A stretch of DNA of 28,701 bases from JAVEVH01 sp964430365 (GTDB lineage Bacteria; Patescibacteriota; Dojkabacteria; SC72). Both the position numbers and the translations under genes were made by a program. Positions 1-7,573 of this stretch are shown one piece after another; positions within the stretch are counted from its first letter, which is position 1; the number at the start of each line of letters is the position of its first letter. Location: assembly GCA_964430365.1 (NCBI GenBank), contig CAYSEU010000005.1:1-28701 (forward strand), given 5' to 3'. The notes under the pieces are model-generated. The model made no database searches. It was given only the letters and a program-made list of their open reading frames with translations, and was not told the origin of the DNA.

Positions 1-11
1 GAAAAAGCAAT

Positions 12-20
12 TGATATAAA
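12..20 (+). promoter_or_regulatory. Extended -10 promoter element upstream of the ferredoxin gene
   Basis: TG-A-TATAAA fits an extended -10 box. The expected transcription start, 7 bases past the box, is near base 27, which leaves a leader of about 10 bases before the ATG at 37. No -35 element can be judged because the window starts at base 1. Such boxes arise easily by chance in AT-rich DNA; the repeat of this pattern at other operon starts in the window is the main support. Confidence 0.4.
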
Positions 21-36
21 TTCATATTTAGTAATA

Positions 37-240
37 ATGAAAGTATCAATAGACCAAGGTAAATGTATAGCATGTGGTTCATGTGTAGCTATATGTCCAG
101 AAATATTTGAAATGAAAGAGGATGGGACTGTAGATGTAAAAACAGATGTTAAGGGTAAAGATGTTCCTAAGGAATTAGAAACAAAGGTAAAAGAGGCACA
201 TGATATGTGTCCTGCAACAGCTATTGTAATTGAAGAGTAA
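37..240 (+). CDS. Single-cluster [4Fe-4S] ferredoxin
   Basis: A 67-residue electron carrier of the Thermotoga/Clostridium single [4Fe-4S] type. The cluster ligands are visible as C10-x2-C13-x2-C16 and a distant C58 followed by proline. C20 sits in the CP motif position that in Thermotoga maritima ferredoxin forms a disulfide with a second non-ligand cysteine. That partner is absent here, so C20 is probably free. The length and the start M-K-V match the known family, so the ATG at 37 is preferred. The same frame stays open back to base 1, so an upstream extension cannot be excluded. The gene leads a tight operon with the Nudix-like and HIT genes, with gaps of 6 bases each. Its redox partner is not visible. 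The family is secure; the role is inferred. Confidence 0.9.
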   Translation: MKVSIDQGKCIACGSCVAICPEIFEMKEDGTVDVKTDVKGKDVPKELETKVKEAHDMCPATAIVIEE

Positions 241-246
241 GTATCT

Positions 247-828
247 ATGAAAGAAAAAATCCTATGTATAAAAAGTGATACCCTTTTTAAGTATGGTAAG
301 TGGAATGGTTTCCTCTCTAGTGATGTACAGAAGTATCTAAAATTACTAAAAGAGGAAAGTGAGTTTAGAGTAAGAGATGAGTTAGAAAATGATCCTGAGT
401 ATAAACAGATAATTGCACAGGTAATACTTAGATACAAAGATAAGTATTTTTTACATAAGCAAGTAAAAAGAAATGAAGAGAGATTAAACTCTCTCTGTCC
501 CCTACCATTGGGTGGTCATATTGAAGAGATTGATTTAAAGGAAGGGGAAGATATCTTTGAGAAAGCATTAGAAAGAGAGTTACATGAGGAAGTAGAGTTA
601 GGAAGTAAGGTGGTGAAAAAGAGCTATATTGGTTTAGTGTATCTTGAAGATGAGAATCCCGTTAATCACGTACATGTGGGTTTAGTATATGTATATGATT
701 TAGATGGTATGGATGTACATGTAAAAGAGGAAGGGTTAGAAGATATTGGTTTTGTTAGTTTAGATTATCTCCAATCTAATGTAGAGACTCTTACATATTG
801 GAGTAGAATTATTATTTTTCATTTATAA
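247..828 (+). CDS. Nudix/MutT-like predicted phosphoesterase (COG4112 type)
   Basis: 193 residues. Residues 89-91 (GGH) and 110-115 (RELHEE) resemble the conserved parts of a Nudix box, which binds Mg2+ and cleaves nucleoside diphosphates linked to another group. The spacing between the glycine and the RE..EE part is longer than in the classical box (a loop of about 10 extra residues). With the NHVHVGLVYVY segment near residue 140, this fits the divergent MutT-like phosphoesterases of COG4112, which have about 200 residues. Substrate unknown. It is cytoplasmic, with no signal peptide. It lies 6 bases after the ferredoxin gene and 6 bases before the HIT gene, so it is probably co-transcribed; pairing with a HIT hydrolase suggests nucleotide clean-up. 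No ribosome binding site is visible. Confidence 0.75.
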   Translation: MKEKILCIKSDTLFKYGKWNGFLSSDVQKYLKLLKEESEFRVRDELENDPEYKQIIAQVILRYKDKYFLHKQVKRNEERLNSLCPLPLGGHIEEIDLKEGEDIFEKALERELHEEVELGSKVVKKSYIGLVYLEDENPVNHVHVGLVYVYDLDGMDVHVKEEGLEDIGFVSLDYLQSNVETLTYWSRIIIFHL

Positions 829-834
829 CTAACT

Positions 835-1254
835 ATGGATGATTGTATATTCTGTAAGATTGTAAAAGGGGATATACCTTGTTACAAGATATATGAAGAT
901 GAGAAGTATTTAGCATTTTTAGATATATCTTCCTTTACTCCTGGACATACATTAGTAATACCTAAAACTCACTATAGATTCATTTGGGATGTAGAAGATA
1001 TTGAGGGGTATGCTAGAGTAGTTAAAAAGATATGTAATCATTTTATAAAAGATTTAGACTTTCAATATGTAGATACCCTCTCTATGGGTAGAATGGTTCC
1101 TCATGCTCATATACATTTAGTACCTCATAACAACAATGAGAATGATTGGGAGAAAGCATTGAGTACAATAGGGGATTTACAAGATGATGTATCAAGGAGA
1201 TTAACTCCTGAGGTTGGTAAGGAGATGGAAGAGAGATTTTCTCTTAAGTATTAA
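835..1254 (+). CDS. HIT-family nucleotide hydrolase/transferase
   Basis: 139 residues with the histidine triad H90-A-H92-I-H94 inside PHAHIHLVPH. H92 or H94 is the expected catalytic nucleophile region of the family, which hydrolyses or transfers nucleoside monophosphates (AMP-lysine, Ap4A-like substrates). C4-x2-C7 at the N-terminus is the usual partial zinc-binding motif of HINT-type HIT proteins, and residues 20-50 carry the conserved YEDE...AFLDI...PGHTLVIPK block. The C-terminal extension after residue 100 is short and acidic. It is the last gene of the ferredoxin-Nudix-HIT operon. Its last 11 bases overlap tail to tail with the minus-strand hydrolase gene, leaving no room for a separate terminator. 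Family certain; exact substrate unknown. Confidence 0.92.
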   Translation: MDDCIFCKIVKGDIPCYKIYEDEKYLAFLDISSFTPGHTLVIPKTHYRFIWDVEDIEGYARVVKKICNHFIKDLDFQYVDTLSMGRMVPHAHIHLVPHNNNENDWEKALSTIGDLQDDVSRRLTPEVGKEMEERFSLKY

Positions 1255-2104
1255 AAAATTCTAAGATATCTTCCATATACTCTGTATCTATATCAAAGTG
1301 GGTTTTGCCCTCTAGGGTAATAAATTGTATATCATCTTTACCCCAGTTTTTGAGTGCATTAACAAAATATACAACACTACTGTATGGTACATTTACATCC
1401 TTATTCCCATGCCATATCTTAATATCAATATCCATAACCTTGTCTGCTCTAGCCTGATTCCATTCTGAAGTTTTAGTAGTAGGTGCTAGTAGAGCAATTT
1501 TAGAAACTAATTCAGGATATGTGGTTGTAAAATTCATAGTAGGTAATCCTCCCATACTAAAACCAATTAGATATACCTTTGGTTGTATAAGGTAAGTATT
1601 TTCTACCCAATCTTTTAGATTAAGGGTATCTTGTATGGATGCTTTATTACCCCAATTAACATCATGTTGATTAGAAGCTGCGAAGATATAGTTGTACTGT
1701 GTAAAGAGTATTCCATATGCTTGGAGATCTTTCATAAAGGGATCTCCCATGTTATCAGTTACATTAGTATTAGATCCGTGGCTGTATAGTATTAGAGTAG
1801 GAGGATTTTCATCATCTATCTTAGTAGGTACTACTATGTATGCTTGTTGTTCCTCTATTACAGGTAGTAGCTCTTCGTATGGGTCTCCTACTACCTCTTC
1901 TTCCTCTTCAATGATTTCTTCCTCTGCCTCTTCACTTTGTTCGGGTATTTCTTCTTCAATATTTTCTTGTTGTAATGGTTCTTTATCTTTGAGAAAAGTG
2001 TTGTAACAGAGGTATGCAGGTATACCTAGTAGTAAGAGTAAAAGTACTGCTAATATCCCTTTGTTAATACCTTTCTTCTTTTCACTAGTAACCTGTATAT
2101 TCAT
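1244..2104 (-). CDS. Membrane-anchored alpha/beta hydrolase with acidic stalk
   Basis: 286 residues. A lysine-rich start is followed by one hydrophobic segment (about residues 17-34), then a very acidic Glu-rich linker (about 45-72), then an alpha/beta hydrolase domain outside the membrane. The nucleophile elbow is G-F-S183-M-G-G, and the probable acid and base are D236 (GNKDVNVP) and H269 (GKTHFDI), giving a complete catalytic triad. YSHGS near residue 107 is the likely oxyanion region. Substrate unknown: an ester or peptide hydrolase at the cell surface is the most that can be said. The start codon lies exactly where transcription should begin from an extended -10 box at 2111-2119, so the transcript is probably leaderless. 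The gene converges on the HIT gene with an 11-base overlap. Confidence 0.8.
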   Translation of the reverse strand: MNIQVTSEKKKGINKGILAVLLLLLLGIPAYLCYNTFLKDKEPLQQENIEEEIPEQSEEAEEEIIEEEEEVVGDPYEELLPVIEEQQAYIVVPTKIDDENPPTLILYSHGSNTNVTDNMGDPFMKDLQAYGILFTQYNYIFAASNQHDVNWGNKASIQDTLNLKDWVENTYLIQPKVYLIGFSMGGLPTMNFTTTYPELVSKIALLAPTTKTSEWNQARADKVMDIDIKIWHGNKDVNVPYSSVVYFVNALKNWGKDDIQFITLEGKTHFDIDTEYMEDILEFFNT

Positions 2105-2110
2105 ATCAAA

Positions 2111-2119
2111 ATTATATCA
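2111..2119 (-). promoter_or_regulatory. Extended -10 promoter, leaderless hydrolase transcript
   Basis: On the minus strand this reads TGATATAAT, a perfect TGn extended -10 box. Six bases separate it from the ATG at 2104, so the usual start 7 bases past the box is the A of the start codon. No good -35 hexamer lies at the right distance, as is common for extended -10 promoters. It lies back to back with the plus-strand promoter at 2128-2156. Confidence 0.6.
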
Positions 2120-2127
2120 TATAGTAA

Positions 2128-2156
2128 TTGACATATTTAGATATTTAAAATATCAT
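2128..2156 (+). promoter_or_regulatory. Sigma70-type promoter of the DsbA-like gene
   Basis: A consensus -35 TTGACA at 2128-2133 is followed by a 17-base spacer and TATCAT at 2151-2156. Predicted start is near 2163, giving a leader of about 38 bases before the ATG at 2201. No Shine-Dalgarno sequence is visible in that leader. This is the best two-part promoter in the window. Confidence 0.65.
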
Positions 2157-2200
2157 TTCTCTTATTGCCCCCTAATTAATATTTTTTTATATATATCCAT

Positions 2201-2953
2201 ATGGCTCAAGAGAAGAAAAAAGTAGAGAAAAAAGATGAGATTGTAATAGATCTTGATTCTATAGCGGTACCTGGAGCTATTATTCTAGCAGGAATAATAA
2301 TTGCAGGTGCAATATTTTTTACTAATAAAGGAAGTACACCAGCTGTAGATGGTACAGATGACAGTGCGAATCCTACTGCTAATCAGGAAGAGTTTCCTGA
2401 GACAGAGACTACCATTGGTGATAGTCCATACTTAGGGGATATTAAGAAAGCTAAGGTAGCGGTTGTTGAATATACAGATTATCAGTGTCCTTACTGTGAG
2501 AGACATGCTACAGAGACTAAGCCATCTATTATTGAGAACTATGTAGATACGGGTAAGATTATATACGTAGTTAGAAATTTTCCATTAGATTTTCATGGAC
2601 AGATTGCTTTAGATACGGCTAATGCAGCATTGTGTGTAGATGAGATTAGTGGAGCAAGTAAGTTCTTTGAATTCTATGCTAAAGCATTCTCTCAGACTTC
2701 TACAGATGCTTTATCAGCAATTGTTAAAGATTTAGGAGTAGATATGAGTAAATATGATACATGTATGAGTGATGAGAGATATGCAGATACCATTGCTCAG
2801 GATATGGCAGATGGTTCTAAAGCAGGTGTACAGGGTACTCCAGGGTTTGTAATAGGGGTATTAGATGATGATGGTAATGTTAAGGGTAAGTTAATAGCTG
2901 GAGCATATCCATATGAGTCTTTTGAGACAATCATAGAGGAGATGTTAAAGTAA
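2201..2953 (+). CDS. Membrane-anchored DsbA-like thiol-disulfide oxidoreductase
   Basis: 250 residues. A charged N-terminus precedes one membrane segment (about residues 22-41), a Ser/Thr/Asp-rich linker, and a DsbA/thioredoxin_4 fold from about residue 78. The active site is C96-P-Y-C99 in YTDYQCPYCERH, and the cis-proline loop is T213-P214 (GTPGF). Two further cysteines, C145 and C188, lie in the helical insertion and may form a structural disulfide. The protein should act outside the membrane, making or reshuffling disulfides in exported proteins; the M23 peptidase further along the window is rich in cysteines. A DsbB/VKOR partner is not in the window. It has its own promoter (2128-2156) and a terminator (2969-2995), so it is a single-gene unit. 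Confidence 0.9.
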   Translation: MAQEKKKVEKKDEIVIDLDSIAVPGAIILAGIIIAGAIFFTNKGSTPAVDGTDDSANPTANQEEFPETETTIGDSPYLGDIKKAKVAVVEYTDYQCPYCERHATETKPSIIENYVDTGKIIYVVRNFPLDFHGQIALDTANAALCVDEISGASKFFEFYAKAFSQTSTDALSAIVKDLGVDMSKYDTCMSDERYADTIAQDMADGSKAGVQGTPGFVIGVLDDDGNVKGKLIAGAYPYESFETIIEEMLK

Positions 2954-2968
2954 AGTAGGTTGTATATG

Positions 2969-2995
2969 AAAAAAGGGAGCTATGCTCCCTTTTTT
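2969..2995. terminator. Bidirectional intrinsic terminator
   Basis: Twelve-base arms (six A then GGGAGC, and the complement) flank a three-base TAT loop, so an A-run lies on one side and a T-run on the other. It works as a rho-independent terminator in both directions, serving the DsbA-like gene on the plus strand and the convergent beta-helix membrane gene on the minus strand. It is the only clear intrinsic terminator in the window. Confidence 0.9.
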
Positions 2996-3011
2996 ATTTC
3001 TGTTTAAATCC

Positions 3012-4163
3012 CTATTTCTTCTTAGTAGTTTTTACCTCTGTAGTATTTTGTTTTCTTGCTTGTGAGAATGCATCATACTTAGTTCTTACTACTGCTCCTA
3101 CAGTTATTAGTATTAGAGAGAGAGAGTATATTCCTCTTACTATTGGTATTAATCTTACTATTACAGATATAGATCTACCTATGAGTAATGATATGAATCT
3201 ACCGTTATCTTTCCTATCTGTTAGTTGTAATACTTTCTGTCCTATTGCAGACTCTGTCCATATTGTTCCGAATGCTGCTAAGAAAATTAATATCCCAATT
3301 ATTAAGAATGCTAATGGTGCTCCTACTAAGGTAAGTATTAGTAAAAAGAGAGGTATTGGTATTGTAAAAAGTACTACTAATCCTATGGCGTAGCTTTTAA
3401 GTAGTTCTTCCCATGATTTAATTATCTTTTTCTCTATTTGTAATGTTTTAACAGGTGCAGAGAGTATTAATATTATACCTACGATATACATTCCTATGAA
3501 ATTTACTATTGCTAACCCTATGTTAAAGCCTAGGAAGTCATCTTTACTAAAATCGAAGGTTTGTTCTTTAACTAAGTCTTTCCCAAATATATTATCACTA
3601 CCTACTATTAGGTCTCCATTTACATTGGCTTCTTCTATGGTATAGTTTTCTCCTCCTGCTAAGAAATCACCTCCTACTGTAGCAGTAGATATTATCTGTC
3701 CAGATGCTACCCTTATATCATCTCCTACACTTCCATTTATCTTAAATGTTCCTGCAGCTACAGCAATATCTTTAGTAAAGGTACCATCTAAATCTGCCAT
3801 TATACTTGCTACATATGTATTTTCTGCAATGGTACCAGAAATATTTACAGAGGATCCTGCTAATATTGCACTACCATATATATTTCCACTTAGGGTTACT
3901 GTTGTTCCAAAGAGGTATGTGTCTCCTGTTACAGTACCATCTACTGTAATATTTTGACCCATTACTATTAGATCTCCATCTACTACACCACTAATTACAA
4001 TCTTTTCTCCTGAGAGGTATAGGTCATCTTCTACAATGGATTCTTTGTCTAAATTGTAGTCTCCTACCTCTATCTTAGCAGCATTAATAGCTCCTTTAGG
4101 AAAGAGTAGTAATATGAGTAGAGAGAGTATGGGTAATATGTATAGATTTCTTAACTTAAACAT
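3012..4163 (-). CDS. Bactofilin-like beta-helix membrane protein
   Basis: 383 residues. There is a signal peptide or membrane anchor at about 7-28. Residues 45-195 hold seven or so repeated rungs of the pattern G-x-V-x-G-D-x-x-x-x-G (for example V-D-G-D-L-I-V-M-G near 61-69 and V-G-G-D-F-L-A-G near 163-170). This is the hallmark of the polymer-forming bactofilin-type right-handed beta-helix. The C-terminal half has about four membrane segments (about 214-236, 257-279, 280-302, 335-358) and a basic, Thr/Lys-rich tail. The beta-helix is therefore predicted outside the cytoplasm, unlike classical cytoplasmic bactofilins. The likely role is a surface or envelope scaffold. A TATAAC box on the minus strand at 4182-4187 could be its -10. 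It is transcribed toward the shared terminator. Confidence 0.75.
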   Translation of the reverse strand: MFKLRNLYILPILSLLILLLFPKGAINAAKIEVGDYNLDKESIVEDDLYLSGEKIVISGVVDGDLIVMGQNITVDGTVTGDTYLFGTTVTLSGNIYGSAILAGSSVNISGTIAENTYVASIMADLDGTFTKDIAVAAGTFKINGSVGDDIRVASGQIISTATVGGDFLAGGENYTIEEANVNGDLIVGSDNIFGKDLVKEQTFDFSKDDFLGFNIGLAIVNFIGMYIVGIILILSAPVKTLQIEKKIIKSWEELLKSYAIGLVVLFTIPIPLFLLILTLVGAPLAFLIIGILIFLAAFGTIWTESAIGQKVLQLTDRKDNGRFISLLIGRSISVIVRLIPIVRGIYSLSLILITVGAVVRTKYDAFSQARKQNTTEVKTTKKK

Positions 4164-4240
4164 TTATATATCTAATCAAAAGTTATATATATTAATATAT
4201 CATATATCTATATTTATTAGTTTTCTATTCTTAAAATTAG

Positions 4241-4246
4241 TATAAT
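4241..4246 (+). promoter_or_regulatory. Candidate -10 box for the glycan locus start
   Basis: A consensus TATAAT lies 37 bases before the ATG at 4284, with a predicted start near 4253. No convincing -35 or TG extension is visible. It sits in the 120-base divergent gap between the beta-helix membrane gene and the first GT2 gene, where some promoter must exist. Confidence 0.4.
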
Positions 4247-4283
4247 TCAAGGAGATATTTAGATAAATTAAATACATCTTTAA

Positions 4284-5231
4284 ATGAAATTAGCTATATA
4301 TATGCCTGCATTAAATGAAGAAGAGGGTATTTCAGATGTAATAAAGTCTTTACCAAAAGAGATAGAGGGAATAGATGAGATTAGAGTCTTAGTTGTAGAT
4401 GATGGTAGTACAGATGATACAGCAAAAAAAGCAAAGGATAGTGGTGCTGATGTAGTTAGTCATAATGTTAACAAGGGTGTAGGTAGTGCATTTCAAAGTG
4501 CTGTACAGTACGCATTAGAAAATGATACAGATATATTAGTAAGTATAGATGCAGATAGGCAGTTTAATAGTGAACAGATTCCTGAAATTATTAAACCAAT
4601 ATTAAAAGATAAAGCGGATATGGTTACGGGTAATAGATTTGAGAATGGTATCCCAAAAGATATGCCAAAGAGTAAATATTGGGGTAATACACAGATGTCT
4701 AGATTAATATCATTGATAAGTGGACAGAAGTTTAGAGATGTATCTTGTGGTTTTAGAGCATACAATAGGGAAGCTTTAATGAGATTAAATTTGTTTGGAT
4801 CTTTTACATATACTCAGGAAACTATATTAGATATGGTATATAAGGGGTTAAGGGTTGTAGAGTTTCCTGTAGAGGTAAAATATTTTAAAGAGAGAAAATC
4901 TAGGGTAGCTGGTAATATATTAAAGTATGCTTTTAATACTTCTTCAATAATTTTAAAAACTCTTAGAGATTACAAACCTATGGTATTTTTTGGAGGGATG
5001 GGTAGCATAGCTTTAGTAATAGGTACTGCTCTTGAGATTTTTCTTTTCGTCCACTATTTTGTCAAAGACACATACTATCCATTTAAGACACTTGGATTCG
5101 TGGGTTTAGGATTTTTAATCTTTGGTCTCCTTTCCATTATGTTAGGCCTATTAGCAGGAATGTTTAATAGGGTGAGAATGAATCAAGAAAAGATACTTTA
5201 TGAACTCAAAAAGGAAAGATTTGATGACTAA
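4284..5231 (+). CDS. GT2 polyprenyl-phosphate sugar synthase-like glycosyltransferase
   Basis: 315 residues. The N-terminal GT-A domain has VVDDGST (D39-D40) and the metal-binding D89-A-D91 of SIDADRQF, as in dolichol-phosphate mannose synthases and bacterial ArnC/GtrB-type enzymes. Two C-terminal membrane segments (about 233-257 and 268-297) anchor it. These enzymes usually move a sugar from a nucleotide donor to undecaprenyl phosphate at the inner face of the membrane, making a donor for outward-facing GT-C enzymes, several of which lie downstream. First gene of the glycan locus. It overlaps the next gene by 8 bases, implying coupled translation. Family well supported; sugar and acceptor are inferred. 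Confidence 0.85.
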   Translation: MKLAIYMPALNEEEGISDVIKSLPKEIEGIDEIRVLVVDDGSTDDTAKKAKDSGADVVSHNVNKGVGSAFQSAVQYALENDTDILVSIDADRQFNSEQIPEIIKPILKDKADMVTGNRFENGIPKDMPKSKYWGNTQMSRLISLISGQKFRDVSCGFRAYNREALMRLNLFGSFTYTQETILDMVYKGLRVVEFPVEVKYFKERKSRVAGNILKYAFNTSSIILKTLRDYKPMVFFGGMGSIALVIGTALEIFLFVHYFVKDTYYPFKTLGFVGLGFLIFGLLSIMLGLLAGMFNRVRMNQEKILYELKKERFDD

Positions 5232-6477
5232 GATATTAAACATTACACAAAGATATCATCCTGCTAAGGGGGGGGCTGAACAGTTTGTACAGATAGTTTC
5301 GGAGTATTTAAGTAATAATCAGAAATATGATGTAGATGTATGGAGTACAAATGCATTAGGTGCTGATACACTTTGGGATTTAGGTAATGATGTAGTAGAT
5401 ATTAAAGAAGAGGTAGTTAATGGTGTTAATGTAAAGAGGTTTCCAATTGGTAAGGGAGTATTAAGGAATAAATATTTAAACAAGATATATAGGGTGGTAT
5501 TTGGTTCACTACCTTTCTTTAAGATATCTAACCTAGCTTCATGTCCTACGTCCTTTGATATGTTAGAGGAGATTAAAGATATTAAGGGGTATGATTTTGT
5601 AACAGTATCATCTACTCCTTACTACTTTCTCTTCTATGTTGGGTATTTAATATCTAAGAGATTAAATATTCCTCTAATTGTAATACCTGCTTTTCATATA
5701 GGGGTGGGAGAGGATGATGGTTTAAAGAAGAAATATTTTAAGAAAACAGCGATACCCTTTTTTAAACATGCTAGTAAGATAATATTAAATACTAAAGCAG
5801 AGGGAGATGCGATAAAGGGTTTTTGTAAAGAAAATGGTGTTAATATTGAAGATGAGAAGTTTGTAGTAATAGGGCAGGGAGTGTTTGTAGAAAAGATTAA
5901 GGGAGGAGATGGTAATAGGTTTAGGGAGAAATATAATATACAAAATGATATTGTATTTCAGATAGGGAGTAAGAATATAGATAAGGGGAGTATTAATTTA
6001 GTAAAGGCAATGATTAAGTGTTGGGATAATGGTATAGATAGTACATTGGTTTTTGGAGGTGGGTATAATAGGGAGTTTACTGAGTATATTGATAGCTTAG
6101 ATAGTAAGTATAGGGAGAGAGTATTAAATATAGATAATATATCTGAGGAGGATAAGTGGGATCTATATGATGCAGGTAGTATATTTTCAATGGTATCTAA
6201 AACAGATTCTTTTGGTATTGTATATTTAGAGGCTTGGGTATATGGTAAGCCAGTATTAGGGTGTAATAATGTAGCTATTAGAGAGGTTATTACAGATGGT
6301 AAGGATGGGTATCTTTTACCTTTTGATGATGTAGCGGGTATATCTAAAAAGATTAAGTATTTACTAAGTGATATTAAAAAGAGAGAAGAGATGGGTAGTA
6401 ATGGTAAAAAGAAAGTATTAGAGAGGTATAATTGGGAGAAGAATTTAAAAAAGGTAGCTAATATCTACAGAAATTAG
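5224..6477 (+). CDS. GT4 glycosyltransferase with a G8 tract (possibly phase variable)
   Basis: 417 residues from the ATG at 5224. An in-frame ATG 24 bases upstream (5200) is possible, but 5224 has an AAGGAAAG ribosome-binding-like sequence (5211-5218) 5 bases before it and starts directly with the first Rossmann strand (KILNITQRYHP). The GT-B fold shows the donor/acceptor loop K15-G-G-A-E19 and, in the C-terminal domain, the EX7E-type motif as D328...E336 (DSFGIVYLEAW), a common variant with Asp first. It transfers a sugar from a nucleotide donor in the cytoplasm, probably to a lipid-linked glycan. Codons 15-18 are written as eight consecutive G (5268-5275). Losing one G gives a TAG nine codons later, and gaining one gives an immediate TGA. 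It overlaps the upstream GT2 gene by 8 bases. Confidence 0.88.
   Translation: MTKILNITQRYHPAKGGAEQFVQIVSEYLSNNQKYDVDVWSTNALGADTLWDLGNDVVDIKEEVVNGVNVKRFPIGKGVLRNKYLNKIYRVVFGSLPFFKISNLASCPTSFDMLEEIKDIKGYDFVTVSSTPYYFLFYVGYLISKRLNIPLIVIPAFHIGVGEDDGLKKKYFKKTAIPFFKHASKIILNTKAEGDAIKGFCKENGVNIEDEKFVVIGQGVFVEKIKGGDGNRFREKYNIQNDIVFQIGSKNIDKGSINLVKAMIKCWDNGIDSTLVFGGGYNREFTEYIDSLDSKYRERVLNIDNISEEDKWDLYDAGSIFSMVSKTDSFGIVYLEAWVYGKPVLGCNNVAIREVITDGKDGYLLPFDDVAGISKKIKYLLSDIKKREEMGSNGKKKVLERYNWEKNLKKVANIYRN
5268..5275 (+). repeat. G8 homopolymer inside a glycosyltransferase gene
   Basis: Eight G in a row in a very AT-rich sequence, spanning codons 15-18 of the GT4 gene (Lys-Gly-Gly-Ala). A change of one base either way truncates the protein within ten codons. 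Mononucleotide G tracts of this length near the 5' end are the classical signature of slipped-strand phase variation in surface-glycan genes. Confidence 0.85.
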
Positions 6478-6493
6478 CTGTATTGAATCCTTG

Positions 6494-6505
6494 TGTATTC
6501 TTGGG
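6494..6505 (+). repeat. 12-base repeat, copy 1, over the -35 region of the wbpB promoter
   Basis: TGTATTCTTGGG occurs here and at 13450-13461. In both places it is followed 17-19 bases later by the shared ten bases TATAATAAAC, so the two promoters look related. This copy is in noncoding DNA. Confidence 0.6.
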
Positions 6506-6528
6506 TAAAATGGACAGCGATTTATAAT
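6501..6528 (+). promoter_or_regulatory. Promoter of the diamino-uronic acid gene cluster
   Basis: TTGGGT (6501-6506), a 16-base spacer and TATAAT (6523-6528). Predicted start is near 6535, leaving a 21-base A-rich leader before the ATG at 6556. It lies in the 78-base gap after the GT4 gene and would drive 6556 to at least 11405. Confidence 0.55.
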
Positions 6529-6555
6529 AAACTAAACTATAAGACAGAAAAATAA

Positions 6556-7572
6556 ATGAAAAGACGAGTAGGAATCATAGGTTGTGGACATATTTTAGTA
6601 AGACATACTGAGTCTATTACTCAAAATCCAAAAGATTTTGAGTTAGTTGCCCTTTGTGACATTGATAAGGATGTATTAGAGAAAGCAGTTAAGGAGAATG
6701 GAAATGTTCAAGGGTTTACAGATTACAAAGATATGTTAGAAAAGATGAAAGGTAAAATGGATTTTGTAACTATTGCAACACCAAATCATTTACACTATGA
6801 AATGGCAATGGAATCTATGAAGGCAGGTTACGATATTCTAATTGAGAAACCAATTGCTTTTGAAGCATCAAGAGTACAAGAAATTCAAGACGAAGCAGAT
6901 AAATTAGGTAGAGAAGCATACTGTGTTTTACAGGTAAGATACAATCCTACTGTAAAGATGATGGAGAGAGTATTAGAAGATGGTTTGCTAGGAGATATAC
7001 GTTCTGTTTGTTTTATACAAAGATGGCAGAGACCTATTGGATATTTTAAAGATTGGAGAGGTCTTGTTGACCAGGGTGGAAGATCTCTTTATGAATACGG
7101 TATTCACTATTTAGATATAGTTCAGAAGCTATTCGGAGTTCCTGATGTAAAATCTACAGATACATTTAACCATAAGCATTTGGATATTCCTTTTGAAGAT
7201 ACATCTTACTCAATAGTTGAATTTAAAAATGGAGCATCAGGAAGTATTGAGGTAAATGTAGCAGTAGAACCTTCTAACCTAGAATGTTCTATAGCTATTA
7301 TGGGTTCTCATGGATACCTAAAGATCAGTGGAAATGCATTGGATATTGTAGAGAGGGCATCTTTTGAAACAGAGGAACTACAAAATAAATGGAAAGAGAT
7401 AGAGTCTTCCAGTGGTCAGTCCATTACACCTAACTCTTACGGTACTCATGTAGGTTCCTGTCCTAACCATCCTACCCTCTATGCTGAGATAGCAAAGGGA
7501 AATGGTTTGAAGGTTTCAGAATCTGTACCTTCTATAGACTTTATTCAAAAAATTTATAAAGAAGAAAAATAA
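6556..7572 (+). CDS. wbpB: Gfo/Idh/MocA dehydrogenase, WbpB/WlbA-like (UDP-GlcNAc acid 3-dehydrogenase)
   Basis: 338 residues. The N-terminal Rossmann domain opens with VGIIGCGHI (NAD-binding glycine loop), followed by the family E97-K98-P99 motif (LIEKPI). LQVRYNP (125-131) and the substrate-side helix YEYGIHYLDIV, with H184 and D187, match the WbpB/WlbA group, which oxidises C3 of UDP-N-acetylglucosaminuronic acid using NAD+. The assignment rests on the motifs and on the next genes: acetyltransferase, aminotransferase and 6-dehydrogenase, the exact set that follows in the pathway. WbpB is a little shorter in Pseudomonas (about 316 residues). It is separated by 1 base from the wbpD-like gene and led by its own promoter. 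No Shine-Dalgarno; the leader is A-rich. Other sugar oxidoreductase activity is possible. Confidence 0.75.
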   Translation: MKRRVGIIGCGHILVRHTESITQNPKDFELVALCDIDKDVLEKAVKENGNVQGFTDYKDMLEKMKGKMDFVTIATPNHLHYEMAMESMKAGYDILIEKPIAFEASRVQEIQDEADKLGREAYCVLQVRYNPTVKMMERVLEDGLLGDIRSVCFIQRWQRPIGYFKDWRGLVDQGGRSLYEYGIHYLDIVQKLFGVPDVKSTDTFNHKHLDIPFEDTSYSIVEFKNGASGSIEVNVAVEPSNLECSIAIMGSHGYLKISGNALDIVERASFETEELQNKWKEIESSSGQSITPNSYGTHVGSCPNHPTLYAEIAKGNGLKVSESVPSIDFIQKIYKEEK

Positions 7573-7573
7573 T

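Noticed and set aside
1692..2006. Plus-strand open frame of 104 codons, rich in Ser
   Set aside because: It is the antisense of the Glu-rich linker of the minus-strand hydrolase; the Ser runs are the reverse complement of Glu codons. The opposite frame has a full catalytic triad.
4249..4256. AAGGAGAT, a strong Shine-Dalgarno match
   Set aside because: It lies 27 bases before the ATG at 4284, and no start codon occurs 5-10 bases after it. The predicted transcription start at 4253 would fall within it.
6493..6555. Small frame from GTG to the TAA just before wbpB
   Set aside because: Only about 20 codons, no homology recognised, and the promoter elements of wbpB lie inside it.
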